From: Mixta tenebrionis
Lineage (GTDB): Bacteria; Pseudomonadota; Gammaproteobacteria; Enterobacterales; Enterobacteriaceae
DNA: 64,000 nt
Direction of reading: 5' to 3'
NCBI RefSeq assembly: GCF_006517625.1
Contig: NZ_VHQI01000014.1
Coordinates: 1 to 64,000, forward strand
Translations under genes and position numbers: made by a program
Notes under the pieces: generated by a model
Seen by the model: only the letters and a program-made list of their open reading frames with translations
The model's database searches: none
What the model was told of the DNA's origin: nothing
Shown here: positions 24,220-31,787 of the stretch, in pieces
Layout of the letters: the number at the start of each line of letters is the position of its first letter
Position numbering within the stretch: position 1 is the first letter of the stretch

Positions 24220-24253
24220 ACAAAGGAAGTATTAACTTTTAGAGGGATAAATA

Positions 24254-24502
24254 ATGAAAGAATTATCAATTGTTGAAGTTCAGGAAGTTAGCGGCGCTGG
24301 TAAAATTCAGGACGCGTATTCAAACGCTTTTAGTCAGTATTTCGGTGAAATGACTGCTGCGCTGAATAAAGTATTCAACACAGGTTATGATGTCGAAACT
24401 GCGAAAGAAGTAGGTAAAGATTTCGGCAGCCGTATCGGTAAAGCTTACGAAGATTTCATCACTAAAGCTTTTGGTGATCTGCAGAGCCGTCTTCTCGGCT
24501 AA
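24254..24502 (+). CDS. Double-glycine-type leader peptide B, paralogue of peptide A
   Basis: An 82-residue peptide with leader MKELSIVEVQEVSGAG. It aligns with peptide A without gaps, with 32 identical positions by my count, densest in the leader and around GKDFGSRIG (GxxxGxxxG). The mature part is aromatic-rich in its first half (YSNAFSQYFGEM), has no Cys, and net charge is near neutral to slightly negative. AGAGGG lies seven bases before the ATG. Two short helical peptides with matching Gly zippers encoded together resemble two-component (class IIb) bacteriocins in layout. No exporter with a C39 peptidase and no immunity gene is found in the window. Confidence 0.75.
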   Translation: MKELSIVEVQEVSGAGKIQDAYSNAFSQYFGEMTAALNKVFNTGYDVETAKEVGKDFGSRIGKAYEDFITKAFGDLQSRLLG

Positions 24503-24508
24503 TTAAAA

Positions 24509-24538
24509 AAATACCGGACCTTGAAAAGTCCGGTATTT
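24509..24538. terminator. Bidirectional terminator after the peptide pair
   Basis: AAATACCGGAC and GTCCGGTATTT form a perfect 11-pair stem with an eight-base loop. It is placed between convergent peptide B and yigM. The stem's own TATTT serves the plus direction and TTTTAATTA follows on the minus strand. Confidence 0.85.
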
Positions 24539-24540
24539 GT

Positions 24541-25386
24541 TCAGCGCACCCAGCGTCGATGAAACCACAGTGACGCGATGATCAGCCCTCCGCCGATAAT
24601 AAAAGGCGGCCAGTCCGGCTGTTCCTGCCAGATAGCCAGATTTACCAACAGGCCTGCTGGTACATGCATGTTATTCATAATCCCCAGCGTTCCGGCGTCA
24701 ACCTGCGTCGCGCCATAGTTCCACATGAAATAACCCAGCCCGGACGCAACTATCCCCAGCCAAACCAGAATTCCCCATTGCACGGACGTGACGGGAAGCT
24801 TTTGCGGATTTCCCCATAAAAACCAGGCAATAACCGCCGCCAGCAGCGCGCCGATATAAAACCATGAAAAGGCGGTATGCTGCGGCATCGGCCGCGTTTC
24901 CTGCAGCCGCTTATAGCCCACCATGCCAATAGCGAAACTGAGGTTAGCCAGCTGAACCAGGATCAGGCCCGTCCAGAAGTGTTCGCTCAGATGATCGTAG
25001 CGAATGATCGCCGCGCCCACTACCGCCAGCAGCGCGCTAAGCGCATAGCCAGGACGAATGCCTCGCCGGCTCATCAGATCGTAAATCAGCGTGATATACA
25101 GCGGCGTCATAACGGTAAAGAGCAGCAGCTCCTGTACGCTGAGATAGAGATAGGCTTCAAAACTGAGCAAATACATAATGCCCAGCTGCATCATGCCCGC
25201 CAGCATATAAAGCAGCAGCGTGGAAATCCGATAGCCGCGCCAGCGTAAAAATGGCAGAAAAACCAACGCGGCCAGCCCCAGACGCACCAGTACGGCAAAG
25301 ACGCTATCAACCTGGCCCGCCAGATAAACGCCAATCAGGCTAAAAGAGAAAGCCCACAAAACGGTGGTGATAATCAGTAATGTCAC
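24541..25386 (-). CDS. yigM: EamA-family transporter YigM (biotin transporter homologue)
   Basis: About 281 residues with ten hydrophobic spans in two EamA repeats. It matches E. coli YigM, which imports biotin. Conserved stretches are LLIITTVLWAFSFSLIG, LGIMYLLSFEAYLYL and ASGLGYFMWNYGATQVDAGTL. The open frame runs 78 codons further upstream, but that extension is polar and not family-like. I place the start at a GTG (25386), seven bases after AGGT, giving VTLLIITTVLW; a GTG three codons earlier is also possible. Start is uncertain, identity is not. Confidence 0.85.
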   Translation of the reverse strand: MTLLIITTVLWAFSFSLIGVYLAGQVDSVFAVLVRLGLAALVFLPFLRWRGYRISTLLLYMLAGMMQLGIMYLLSFEAYLYLSVQELLLFTVMTPLYITLIYDLMSRRGIRPGYALSALLAVVGAAIIRYDHLSEHFWTGLILVQLANLSFAIGMVGYKRLQETRPMPQHTAFSWFYIGALLAAVIAWFLWGNPQKLPVTSVQWGILVWLGIVASGLGYFMWNYGATQVDAGTLGIMNNMHVPAGLLVNLAIWQEQPDWPPFIIGGGLIIASLWFHRRWVR

Positions 25387-25744
25387 GTAACGCACCTGAT
25401 GGTTAAACAGTCCCCTATTGTAACGGAACGACAGCGATCCTCCGCGCGTATTTAGTTGACATCTGTATTTATTTTGACCATTTAGCGCGTGCTTTATCCA
25501 CGCCAGATACGAAAATGAGAATAGCGCTCTGCCGTCGCTCGCAGCCGGAGGCGGGAATGCCTGACTAAAAAAGCGTTTTTGTGACAGGAACAAGATCTCT
25601 CTGTCATAAAATTGAAACATTTGCGTTTTTCTTCACAACCCGCCCGCACGGCGTTAGTTATCCTTTGCGCTCCACAATAACCTGATGGAAAAGCTTTTTT
25701 CGTAGTATTAAGGACTTATTCATCGCGCTTTCGGAGGCCTTTCT
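25387..25744. other. Divergent yigM/glpT upstream region
   Basis: 358 bases without a supported gene. The yigM frame stays open through part of it, but no homologous start is there. A Pho-box-like sequence, CTGTCAT-AAAA-TTGAAAC, lies at 25601-25618, 126 bases before glpT. GGAGG precedes glpT at a suitable distance. I found no match to the GlpR operator consensus. Confidence 0.4.
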
Positions 25745-27085
25745 ATGCTTAGCATTTTTAAGCCGGCACAACATCGATCTCGTATCGCAGAGGAGAGTAT
25801 CGATCCGCTCTATCGCCGCCTGCGCTGGCAGATTTTTTTCGGGATATTTTTTGGCTATGCCGCTTACTACCTGGTACGTAAAAATTTTGCTCTCGCTATG
25901 CCCTACCTGGTAGAGCAGGGATTTTCACGCGGCGATTTAGGTTTTGCCCTCTCCGGCATCTCTATTGCCTACGGCTTTTCTAAATTTATTATGGGTTCGG
26001 TTTCCGATCGCTCCAATCCACGGGTTTTCCTGCCGGCAGGTCTGATCCTGGCCGCGACGGTGATGCTGGTAATGGGCTTTGTGCCCTGGGCCACCTCCAG
26101 CATTATGGTGATGTTTACGCTGCTGTTTATCTGCGGCTGGTTTCAGGGCATGGGCTGGCCGCCCTGCGGACGCACTATGGTGCACTGGTGGTCGCAAAAA
26201 GAGCGCGGCGGCATTGTTTCCGTCTGGAACTGCGCCCACAACGTTGGCGGCGGCATTCCTCCCCTGCTGTTTCTGCTGGGTATGGCCTGGTTTAATGACT
26301 GGAGGGCGGCATTTTATATGCCCGCTTTTGCCGCCATCCTTGTGGCGCTGTTTGCTTTTGCCTTAATGCGCGACACGCCGCAATCCTGCGGCCTGCCGCC
26401 GGTAGAAGAATACAAAGAGGATTATCCGCCCGATTACAGCGAAGCGCACGAGCAGGAGCTCACCGCGAAGCAGATTTTTATGCACTATATTCTGCCGAAC
26501 AGGCTGCTATGGTATATCGCGCTGGCCAACGTTTTTGTCTACCTGCTGCGCTACGGTATTCTGGACTGGTCGCCGACCTATCTGAAAGAGGTGAAACATT
26601 TCGCGCTGGATAAATCCTCCTGGGCCTACTTCCTCTATGAATATGCCGGTATTCCCGGCACGCTGCTCTGCGGCTGGATGTCGGATAAGGTATTTCGGGG
26701 CAATCGCGGCGCAACCGGCGTTTTCTTTATGGTGCTGGTGACCATTGCTACCGTAATTTACTGGCTCAATCCGGTGGGTAACCCCGGCATCGATATGGCC
26801 TGTATGATCGTTATCGGCTTTCTGATTTATGGCCCGGTAATGCTGATAGGGCTGCACGCGCTGGAGCTGGCGCCGAAAAAAGCGGCAGGCACCGCTGCCG
26901 GTTTTACCGGGTTGTTTGGTTATCTTGGCGGCTCCGTCGCGGCCAGCGCCATTGTCGGCTACACCGTCGACTATTTCGGCTGGGACGGTGGTTTTCTGGT
27001 GATGATCGGCGGCTGCGTGCTGGCGGTTATTCTGCTGTTGTTAACCATGCTGAGTGAAAAGCAGCACAAGCAGCAGCTAACATAA
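25745..27085 (+). CDS. glpT: Glycerol-3-phosphate transporter GlpT
   Basis: Major facilitator superfamily antiporter exchanging glycerol-3-phosphate for inorganic phosphate across the inner membrane; in E. coli it is also a route for fosfomycin entry. The 446 residues align with E. coli GlpT nearly throughout. The substrate arginines are visible: Arg45 in YYLVRKNFA and the second in [11 protein letters not shown] (about 269). SDRSNPR and [16 protein letters not shown] are family blocks. It stands alone, not with glpQ, and is inserted between yigM and yigL, where E. coli has no such gene. Confidence 0.95.
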   Translation: MLSIFKPAQHRSRIAEESIDPLYRRLRWQIFFGIFFGYAAYYLVRKNFALAMPYLVEQGFSRGDLGFALSGISIAYGFSKFIMGSVSDRSNPRVFLPAGLILAATVMLVMGFVPWATSSIMVMFTLLFICGWFQGMGWPPCGRTMVHWWSQKERGGIVSVWNCAHNVGGGIPPLLFLLGMAWFNDWRAAFYMPAFAAILVALFAFALMRDTPQSCGLPPVEEYKEDYPPDYSEAHEQELTAKQIFMHYILPNRLLWYIALANVFVYLLRYGILDWSPTYLKEVKHFALDKSSWAYFLYEYAGIPGTLLCGWMSDKVFRGNRGATGVFFMVLVTIATVIYWLNPVGNPGIDMACMIVIGFLIYGPVMLIGLHALELAPKKAAGTAAGFTGLFGYLGGSVAASAIVGYTVDYFGWDGGFLVMIGGCVLAVILLLLTMLSEKQHKQQLT

Positions 27086-27152
27086 ACCCAGGCATCCATC
27101 ATCGCGACTGAAGATATTCAGCCAGCCGATGATGGGGAAAGCGGTATGACGG

Positions 27153-27172
27153 GGAGAGCGCAACCGCTCTCC
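27153..27172. terminator. Hairpin between convergent glpT and ail-like gene
   Basis: GGAGAGCG, CAAC and CGCTCTCC make an eight-pair stem with a four-base loop, followed by TTCATTAT on the plus strand. It ends eight bases before the stop of the convergent gene. Confidence 0.65.
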
Positions 27173-27179
27173 TTCATTA

Positions 27180-27755
27180 TCAGAAATTGTATCCTAACCC
27201 AATGTTAAACCCATTGATGGAATACTTTTTTCCGAAGTCAGTTTCTGTGCCTTCATAGCCCAGACTAATTGAAAGCGCTGCCGTCGGATTAATGATTACG
27301 CCTAACCCATAGGCAAAAGCGGACGATTTTTCAGAGCTTTTTGATTCTAATTCATAAATATTGATAATATTCCACGTATCATTTAATTCTGCTTTGGTAT
27401 GGGCCAGCCCGCCCAGCGCGTACAGTGAGACATAATCATTCAGACGAAATGTTGGACCAACCAGCACGGAATAATATTTCATATCGGCGTTGCGGCTGCG
27501 GGAAATCTCATAACCCTGCTCATAGCCTGTATCTTTACCTCCTTTAAGCTCGCTATTTTTCATATAGCTAAAAGAGGCCATTACGCCGACCATATCATCG
27601 AATTCATAGCGATATTGCAGGTTGACACCGCGAATGTTTTTGAAATCTTCTACTTTGCTTTGCGCGTAGCCTACCGTTACCGACTGGTATTCGGCCAGCG
27701 CTGAGCCGCTTAACGTCGCAGCCGCCAGCAAGAGAGCTAAAGATAACTTTTTCAT
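27180..27755 (-). CDS. Ail/Lom/OmpX-family outer membrane protein
   Basis: 191-residue predicted eight-strand outer membrane barrel. A signal peptide (MKKLSLALLLAAATLSGSALA, cut before EYQSVTVGY) is followed by alternating strands (VNLQYRYEFDD, VGVMASFSYM, KYYSVLVGPTFRLND, VSLYALGGLAH, SSAFAYGLGVIINP, LSISLGYEGTE) and the terminal NIGLGYNF, ending in Phe as BAM substrates do. Relatives include Ail, PagC, Lom and OmpX, some of which act in adhesion and serum resistance; the role here is unknown. AAGGAAT precedes the ATG. The loop between strands 3 and 4 is Lys/Asn/Glu-rich. It is an accessory insertion relative to E. coli gene order. Confidence 0.85.
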   Translation of the reverse strand: MKKLSLALLLAAATLSGSALAEYQSVTVGYAQSKVEDFKNIRGVNLQYRYEFDDMVGVMASFSYMKNSELKGGKDTGYEQGYEISRSRNADMKYYSVLVGPTFRLNDYVSLYALGGLAHTKAELNDTWNIINIYELESKSSEKSSAFAYGLGVIINPTAALSISLGYEGTETDFGKKYSINGFNIGLGYNF

Positions 27756-28133
27756 TTTGAATTCCTTATCAAAAGTTTAAATTGTACATAATTAAAACAG
27801 ACGCGCTGCTATCATCATTAAATAAAACACAAAACCTTAGCGTTCCGCGCCAGATTGATACATCACGCCGATACCTTATAAAACAGCTCAATAGAAGAAT
27901 TACTATTTTATTCGGGAAATCCTCGCAGAGATTATATTCGATACTTAATAGAAGCTTTTAATACCGATCATAAAGTACGTATTTATTAGCTGGCAGGCAA
28001 ATAAATATTTTCGTGCTGGCGGTTAGACTATAATGCATTATTCATAATGTACAGCGCGCCGGCGCAAACGGCAGATAACCTCTCGTTAGCGACGCAGGTA
28101 GCAGGCGGCGTGCCATGCCGCCCGGCACAGTTA
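27756..28133. other. AT-rich intergenic region upstream of the ail-like gene
   Basis: 378 bases between the yigL stop and the ail-like start, both on the minus strand. No supported gene. It should hold the ail promoter; TACAAT on the minus strand about 30 bases before the gene is a possible -10. A perfect palindrome ATAATGCATTAT lies at 28030-28041, overlapping a plus-strand TATAAT with no gene downstream. Base composition is clearly more AT-rich than the flanking genes. Confidence 0.45.
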
Positions 28134-28931
28134 TCAGAGAAACAGCTCGCGCAGCTTATGGGGTACGGCATCCTCAAGATTACTGCCGATAACTTCCATC
28201 TCCGGCAGCAGATCTTTCAGGCGCTGATGCGCGTTGCGCATAATGTAGCCCTTTCCCGCCATAATCAGCATTTCTTTATCATTCATGCCGTCGCCAAAGG
28301 CAATACAGGACTGCAGCGAATAACCCAGCAGTTTTGCCACTTCTTCCAGCGCATGGCCTTTGGAAACGCCGCCCGCCATCACTTCCAGACAGGTTGGCAA
28401 AGAGAAGCTAACGTTAACCCGATCGCCCCAGCGCGCCACGATCGCCTCTTCCAGCGGCACCAGTTTTTCCGGCTCGTCGCTAATAAAAAAGACTTTGCTG
28501 ATGCCATCGGTTGGCAGCAGACCCGGCTGATAAACCTGATAGCGGAATACCGATTCCTGGAAATAACGCTCTTCGTCCGGGTGATGGCGGTTAAGGAACC
28601 AGTCATCATTACGATAGACGTTGGTGAGGATATCGGGATCGTCATGTTTCAGAGCATAGAGATCGTGGGCGATATCCTCATCCAGGTTATGGCTGAAAAT
28701 CAGCTCGCCGGCGGTGTTGTGTACGCGCGCGCCGTTAGAGGTGATCATGTAGGCCTCAATTTCCAGGTTATCACGCATTTGCGCGACATCAACGTGATGA
28801 CGTCCGGTAGCAAAGACAAAGTGTACGCCGCGTGCGGTTAGCAGCCGCAGCGTCTCTTTGGTATAAGGTGTTAAACGGTGTTCGGGTGAAAGCAGGGTGC
28901 CATCCAAATCGGAAGCGACAACGTGGTACAT
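28134..28931 (-). CDS. yigL: HAD-family sugar/PLP phosphatase YigL
   Basis: Cof-type (class IIB) HAD phosphohydrolase, 265 residues; the E. coli enzyme dephosphorylates pyridoxal phosphate and sugar phosphates. Motif I is SDLDGTLLSP (residues 7-16), motif II FATGRHH, motif III Lys in VSKGHALE (about 195) and motif IV FGDGMNDKEML (about 215). A C2 cap domain lies between. It is 48 bases after pldB on the same strand. Confidence 0.94.
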   Translation of the reverse strand: MYHVVASDLDGTLLSPEHRLTPYTKETLRLLTARGVHFVFATGRHHVDVAQMRDNLEIEAYMITSNGARVHNTAGELIFSHNLDEDIAHDLYALKHDDPDILTNVYRNDDWFLNRHHPDEERYFQESVFRYQVYQPGLLPTDGISKVFFISDEPEKLVPLEEAIVARWGDRVNVSFSLPTCLEVMAGGVSKGHALEEVAKLLGYSLQSCIAFGDGMNDKEMLIMAGKGYIMRNAHQRLKDLLPEMEVIGSNLEDAVPHKLRELFL

Positions 28932-28979
28932 GCAAACCTCTGGTATCGAAGGATGTGGTAACGGTCTGAGTAGTGCAAC

Positions 28980-29972
28980 TTAATGATGCCGTTCGAAAAA
29001 ATCGACGATGGCATGTAGCGCCTCGGCGCGCATGGCGTCTTTTTCAAACAGGATCTCGTGACGCGCGCCGGCAATAACTTTGGGCTTTCCGCCCTCGCAG
29101 GGGTGCCCAGCGGCGGACATCGCCGCGCAGAACAGATCCTGCGAGCGGTTATCCACTACCCGCTCTTCTTCAGCCTGCAGCAGCAGCAGCGGCGTGGTAA
29201 TGGTTGCCGCCTTGCTCAGAATGCTCTGACCCGCATGGAGACCTTCACGCACCCAGTGATAGCTGGGGCCGCCGACGCGCAGCGCCGGCTCGTCCGCATA
29301 GAAGCGCAGATTGCGTTTATAGCGCTCGCGGCTGTGGGTTAATCCGTTGAGGCTGAACGGATGCGCGCGCCAGCGCCCGGTTCCCAGCGCATAGCCATCG
29401 CGCACCGCCGGACGTTTTTCCGCCCAGTTGAGGATGCGGTGCGCCATCCAGGCAGGCATCGGCAGGTAGATGCCAAACATGGGTGAAGAGAGGACTACCG
29501 CATCGAATATCGTCGGCTGCCGGGCCAGCAGCAGCGTTAAAATCGCGCCGCCCATCGAGTGCGCCAGCGCATAGCGACGCCGGTAGCTTCCGGCCAGATT
29601 AAGGTGCTGGCAGAGCGTTTCTAAGTCATCAACATAGTGCTCAAAGCATGTTACGTGACCAAGGTGCGCATCTTTCAGCAGCCGTCCGGATCGGCCCTGA
29701 CCGCGATGATCGAGGATTACGATATCATAACCGCAGTGCCAAAGATCGTAGGCCAGTTCTGGATATTTGACGTAGCTTTCGATACGTCCCGGCACTATTA
29801 CAATGACTTTATCATGCTGCGGAGAGGTGAAACGCACGTAGCGGATCGGTACAGCGTCAACGCCGGCAAACTCGCTCTCCTCACGCTGGCGCCAGAAATC
29901 AAGCAGCGGCCCGGTGGCAAAAGCGGTAAACGCCTGCTCTCGCGTTGGCCACTGTTTTATATGGCTGGTCAT
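28980..29972 (-). CDS. pldB: Lysophospholipase L2
   Basis: Alpha/beta hydrolase that deacylates lysophospholipids at the inner membrane. The 330 residues have an oxyanion/strand region IVIVPGRIESYVKY, the DHRGQGRSGR motif, the nucleophile elbow AHSMGGA (about 145), and a late His in AGARHEILFEKD (about 308). It precedes yigL and is divergent from rhtB, the E. coli order. Confidence 0.95.
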   Translation of the reverse strand: MTSHIKQWPTREQAFTAFATGPLLDFWRQREESEFAGVDAVPIRYVRFTSPQHDKVIVIVPGRIESYVKYPELAYDLWHCGYDIVILDHRGQGRSGRLLKDAHLGHVTCFEHYVDDLETLCQHLNLAGSYRRRYALAHSMGGAILTLLLARQPTIFDAVVLSSPMFGIYLPMPAWMAHRILNWAEKRPAVRDGYALGTGRWRAHPFSLNGLTHSRERYKRNLRFYADEPALRVGGPSYHWVREGLHAGQSILSKAATITTPLLLLQAEEERVVDNRSQDLFCAAMSAAGHPCEGGKPKVIAGARHEILFEKDAMRAEALHAIVDFFERHH

Positions 29973-30072
29973 GGCTCGACTCCTTTAAACCCTCCAGTAA
30001 ACTGCCGCCATAGCGCAACCGCTGGCAATGGCGTATTGTGGCACAATTCTGCGCGTTCAGGGAGCGTTACCC

Positions 30073-30696
30073 ATGACTACCGAATGGTGGCTGACCTATT
30101 TGTTAACCACGCTGGTTCTTAGCCTGTCGCCCGGCTCCGGCGCGATAAATACCATGAGTACCGGCATCAGCCACGGCTATCGTGGCGCAGCAGCTTCTAT
30201 TGCCGGCCTGCAGGTGGGGCTGGGGTTACATATTATGCTGGTAGGCGTAGGGTTGGGCGCACTGTTTTCCCGATCCCTGCTGGCGTTTGAGGTGCTGAAA
30301 TGGGCGGGCGCGGCCTATCTTATCTGGCTGGGTATTCAGCAATGGCGGGCTGCCGGAGCGATTAATCTGGATGCGGTTTCGCGCGCTATGCCGCGCCGCC
30401 GTCTGTTTCAGCGCGCCGTGCTGGTGAATTTGACCAATCCGAAGAGCATTATTTTTCTGGCCGCGCTGTTTCCGCAGTTTGTGATACCGCATCAGCCACA
30501 GGCGATGCAGTATCTGGTGTTGGGTGCAACGACTATTGTCGTCGATATTATGGTGATGATTGGCTATGCCGCGCTGGCAACGCGTATCGCCGCCTGGATT
30601 AAAGGTCCGCAACAGATGAAGTTGCTGAACCGCATTTTTGGCGGGTTGTTTATTGCCGTCGGTGCGCTGCTGGCATCAGCACGGCGCGTAGCGTAG
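30073..30696 (+). CDS. rhtB: Homoserine/homoserine lactone exporter RhtB
   Basis: LysE-superfamily inner membrane exporter, 207 residues with about six spans. The ATG at 30073 gives [25 protein letters not shown], matching E. coli RhtB, and GGAG lies about 9 bases before it; an in-frame ATG 15 codons upstream is not supported. The family motif [15 protein letters not shown] and the central [20 protein letters not shown] are present. It is the plus-strand member of the rhtB/rhtC pair. Confidence 0.94.
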   Translation: MTTEWWLTYLLTTLVLSLSPGSGAINTMSTGISHGYRGAAASIAGLQVGLGLHIMLVGVGLGALFSRSLLAFEVLKWAGAAYLIWLGIQQWRAAGAINLDAVSRAMPRRRLFQRAVLVNLTNPKSIIFLAALFPQFVIPHQPQAMQYLVLGATTIVVDIMVMIGYAALATRIAAWIKGPQQMKLLNRIFGGLFIAVGALLASARRVA

Positions 30697-30743
30697 GGAT
30701 CTTGCGCTTCCGGCAGCGGGTTACATTTAGCGGCGCGCTGTTT

Positions 30744-30868
30744 GGCTTCTGCCTATGTTTGTGGATTCCGGTTAGCGGGGCAGGCGGCTGGCTTCTGTGT
30801 GCGGGCTGCGGCTTCCGGTCAGCGGCTCGTTGGCCAGCTTCTGTTTGCGGTCAGCGGGGACAGGCGGG
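30744..30868 (+). repeat. Degenerate 46-bp tandem repeat
   Basis: The word GGCTTCTG (last copy AGCTTCTG) recurs at 30744, 30790 and 30836, exactly 46 bases apart, each followed by a TTCCGGT-AGCGG or related GGTCAGCGGGG stretch. The copies differ by substitutions and a one-base shift. It is in the gap between convergent rhtB and rhtC and leads straight into the palindromic element at 30854. Confidence 0.6.
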
Positions 30869-30953
30869 TCCGTAAAGTCGCCGTTAATCCGTCCCTGGAG
30901 GCTCCGCCGCGTCATCCATGACGCGGAGGCTTTACTCCCCTGCCTGACCCCGC
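30854..30953. repeat. 100-bp nested palindromic element
   Basis: Outer arms of 24 bases (30854-30877 and 30930-30953) match at 19 positions as an inverted repeat. The inner part holds CCGCGTCAT, two bases and ATGACGCGG as a perfect nine-pair stem (30907-30926). The layout resembles the intergenic palindromic repeats scattered in enterobacterial genomes. Whether it is multicopy cannot be seen here. Together with the tandem repeat it fills the 343-base gap between rhtB and rhtC. Confidence 0.65.
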
Positions 30954-31039
30954 CTCCCTGGCTTCAGCGCATGCCGCTTCCCTGGCGCAGCTGCCTCTGC
31001 CAGGAATTCACCGCAAATAGCAGGTAAGCCAGGCCGCCC

Positions 31040-31666
31040 TCAGCGGGAGAGGATCAGATGGATACCGAATCCGGCAAACAACACCCCCGCCATACCATCA
31101 ATCCACTTCGCCAGGCGCTGATACTGACGACGTACCCACGGCAGCGCGAACACTGCCGCTACCAGCGTAAACCAGGCGAAGGTTTCGCTGATAATCAGCA
31201 CAAACAATCCCCAGCGCGCCCCTGCCGCAACATCGTCGCCGACAAACAGCGAGAACACGCTGCCGAAATAGATTACCGCTTTGGGATTGGAAAGATTGGT
31301 CAGAAAGCCCTTCAGGAAACTGTGTCCCTTTTTCGCCAGCTGCACCTCCGGCTCGGCGTTTACTGCAGGTTGGCGATGCTGCCGACGCGCGGATCGCAGC
31401 AGCTGCCAGCCCAGCCAGGTCAGATAGAGCCCGCCGCATACCATGATGATTTCATGCAGCCAGGCCATTTTTTGCAGAATCAGGTGCAGCCCCATCAGCG
31501 CGACGCCCGCCCAGATAACGATACCCAGCGTAATTCCCATTACGCCCAGCATCGCTTCCTTACGGGAGCGGCTGGCGGCGGTTTGCGACACAAAAAAGAA
31601 ATCAGGTCCGGGACTCATCAACGCAACTAAATGCACTGCGGCCACGGTAAGAAAAAGCGCGAGCAT
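31040..31666 (-). CDS. rhtC: Threonine exporter RhtC
   Basis: LysE-superfamily amino-acid exporter, 208 residues, matching E. coli RhtC: HLVALMSPGPDFFFVSQTA at the N-terminus, FLTNLSNPKAVIYFGSVFSLF centrally and GFGIHLILSR at the end. About six membrane spans. It lies downstream of recQ on the same strand, and is convergent with rhtB. Confidence 0.94.
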   Translation of the reverse strand: MLALFLTVAAVHLVALMSPGPDFFFVSQTAASRSRKEAMLGVMGITLGIVIWAGVALMGLHLILQKMAWLHEIIMVCGGLYLTWLGWQLLRSARRQHRQPAVNAEPEVQLAKKGHSFLKGFLTNLSNPKAVIYFGSVFSLFVGDDVAAGARWGLFVLIISETFAWFTLVAAVFALPWVRRQYQRLAKWIDGMAGVLFAGFGIHLILSR

Positions 31667-31692
31667 ACTGTTTCCTTGCCAGGAAAAGGTGA

Positions 31693-31714
31693 GAGAAAGC
31701 CGGCTGGCTTTCTC
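31693..31714 (-). terminator. Hairpin between recQ and rhtC
   Basis: GAGAAAGCC, a four-base loop and GGCTTTCTC form a perfect nine-pair stem in the 121-base gap, with a modest T tract (CCTTTTCC) after it on the minus strand. It could be a weak recQ terminator or an attenuator in the rhtC leader. Confidence 0.5.
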
Positions 31715-31787
31715 AGGTAAGGATGATTATTACGCTAAAATCTTTTTGTTTCATCCGTTATTTGCAGCAGCGCGGCAACGAAAAAGT

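Noticed and set aside
27783-27799. PhoP-box-like repeat before the ail-like gene
   Set aside because: TGTTTT-N5-TGTACA has too many mismatches to the (T/G)GTTTA direct repeat, although PhoP control of Ail/PagC relatives would be plausible.
28047-28841. Long plus-strand frame antisense to yigL, behind a TATAAT
   Set aside because: It is the shadow of yigL, which has clear HAD motifs; the TATAAT has no well-placed -35.
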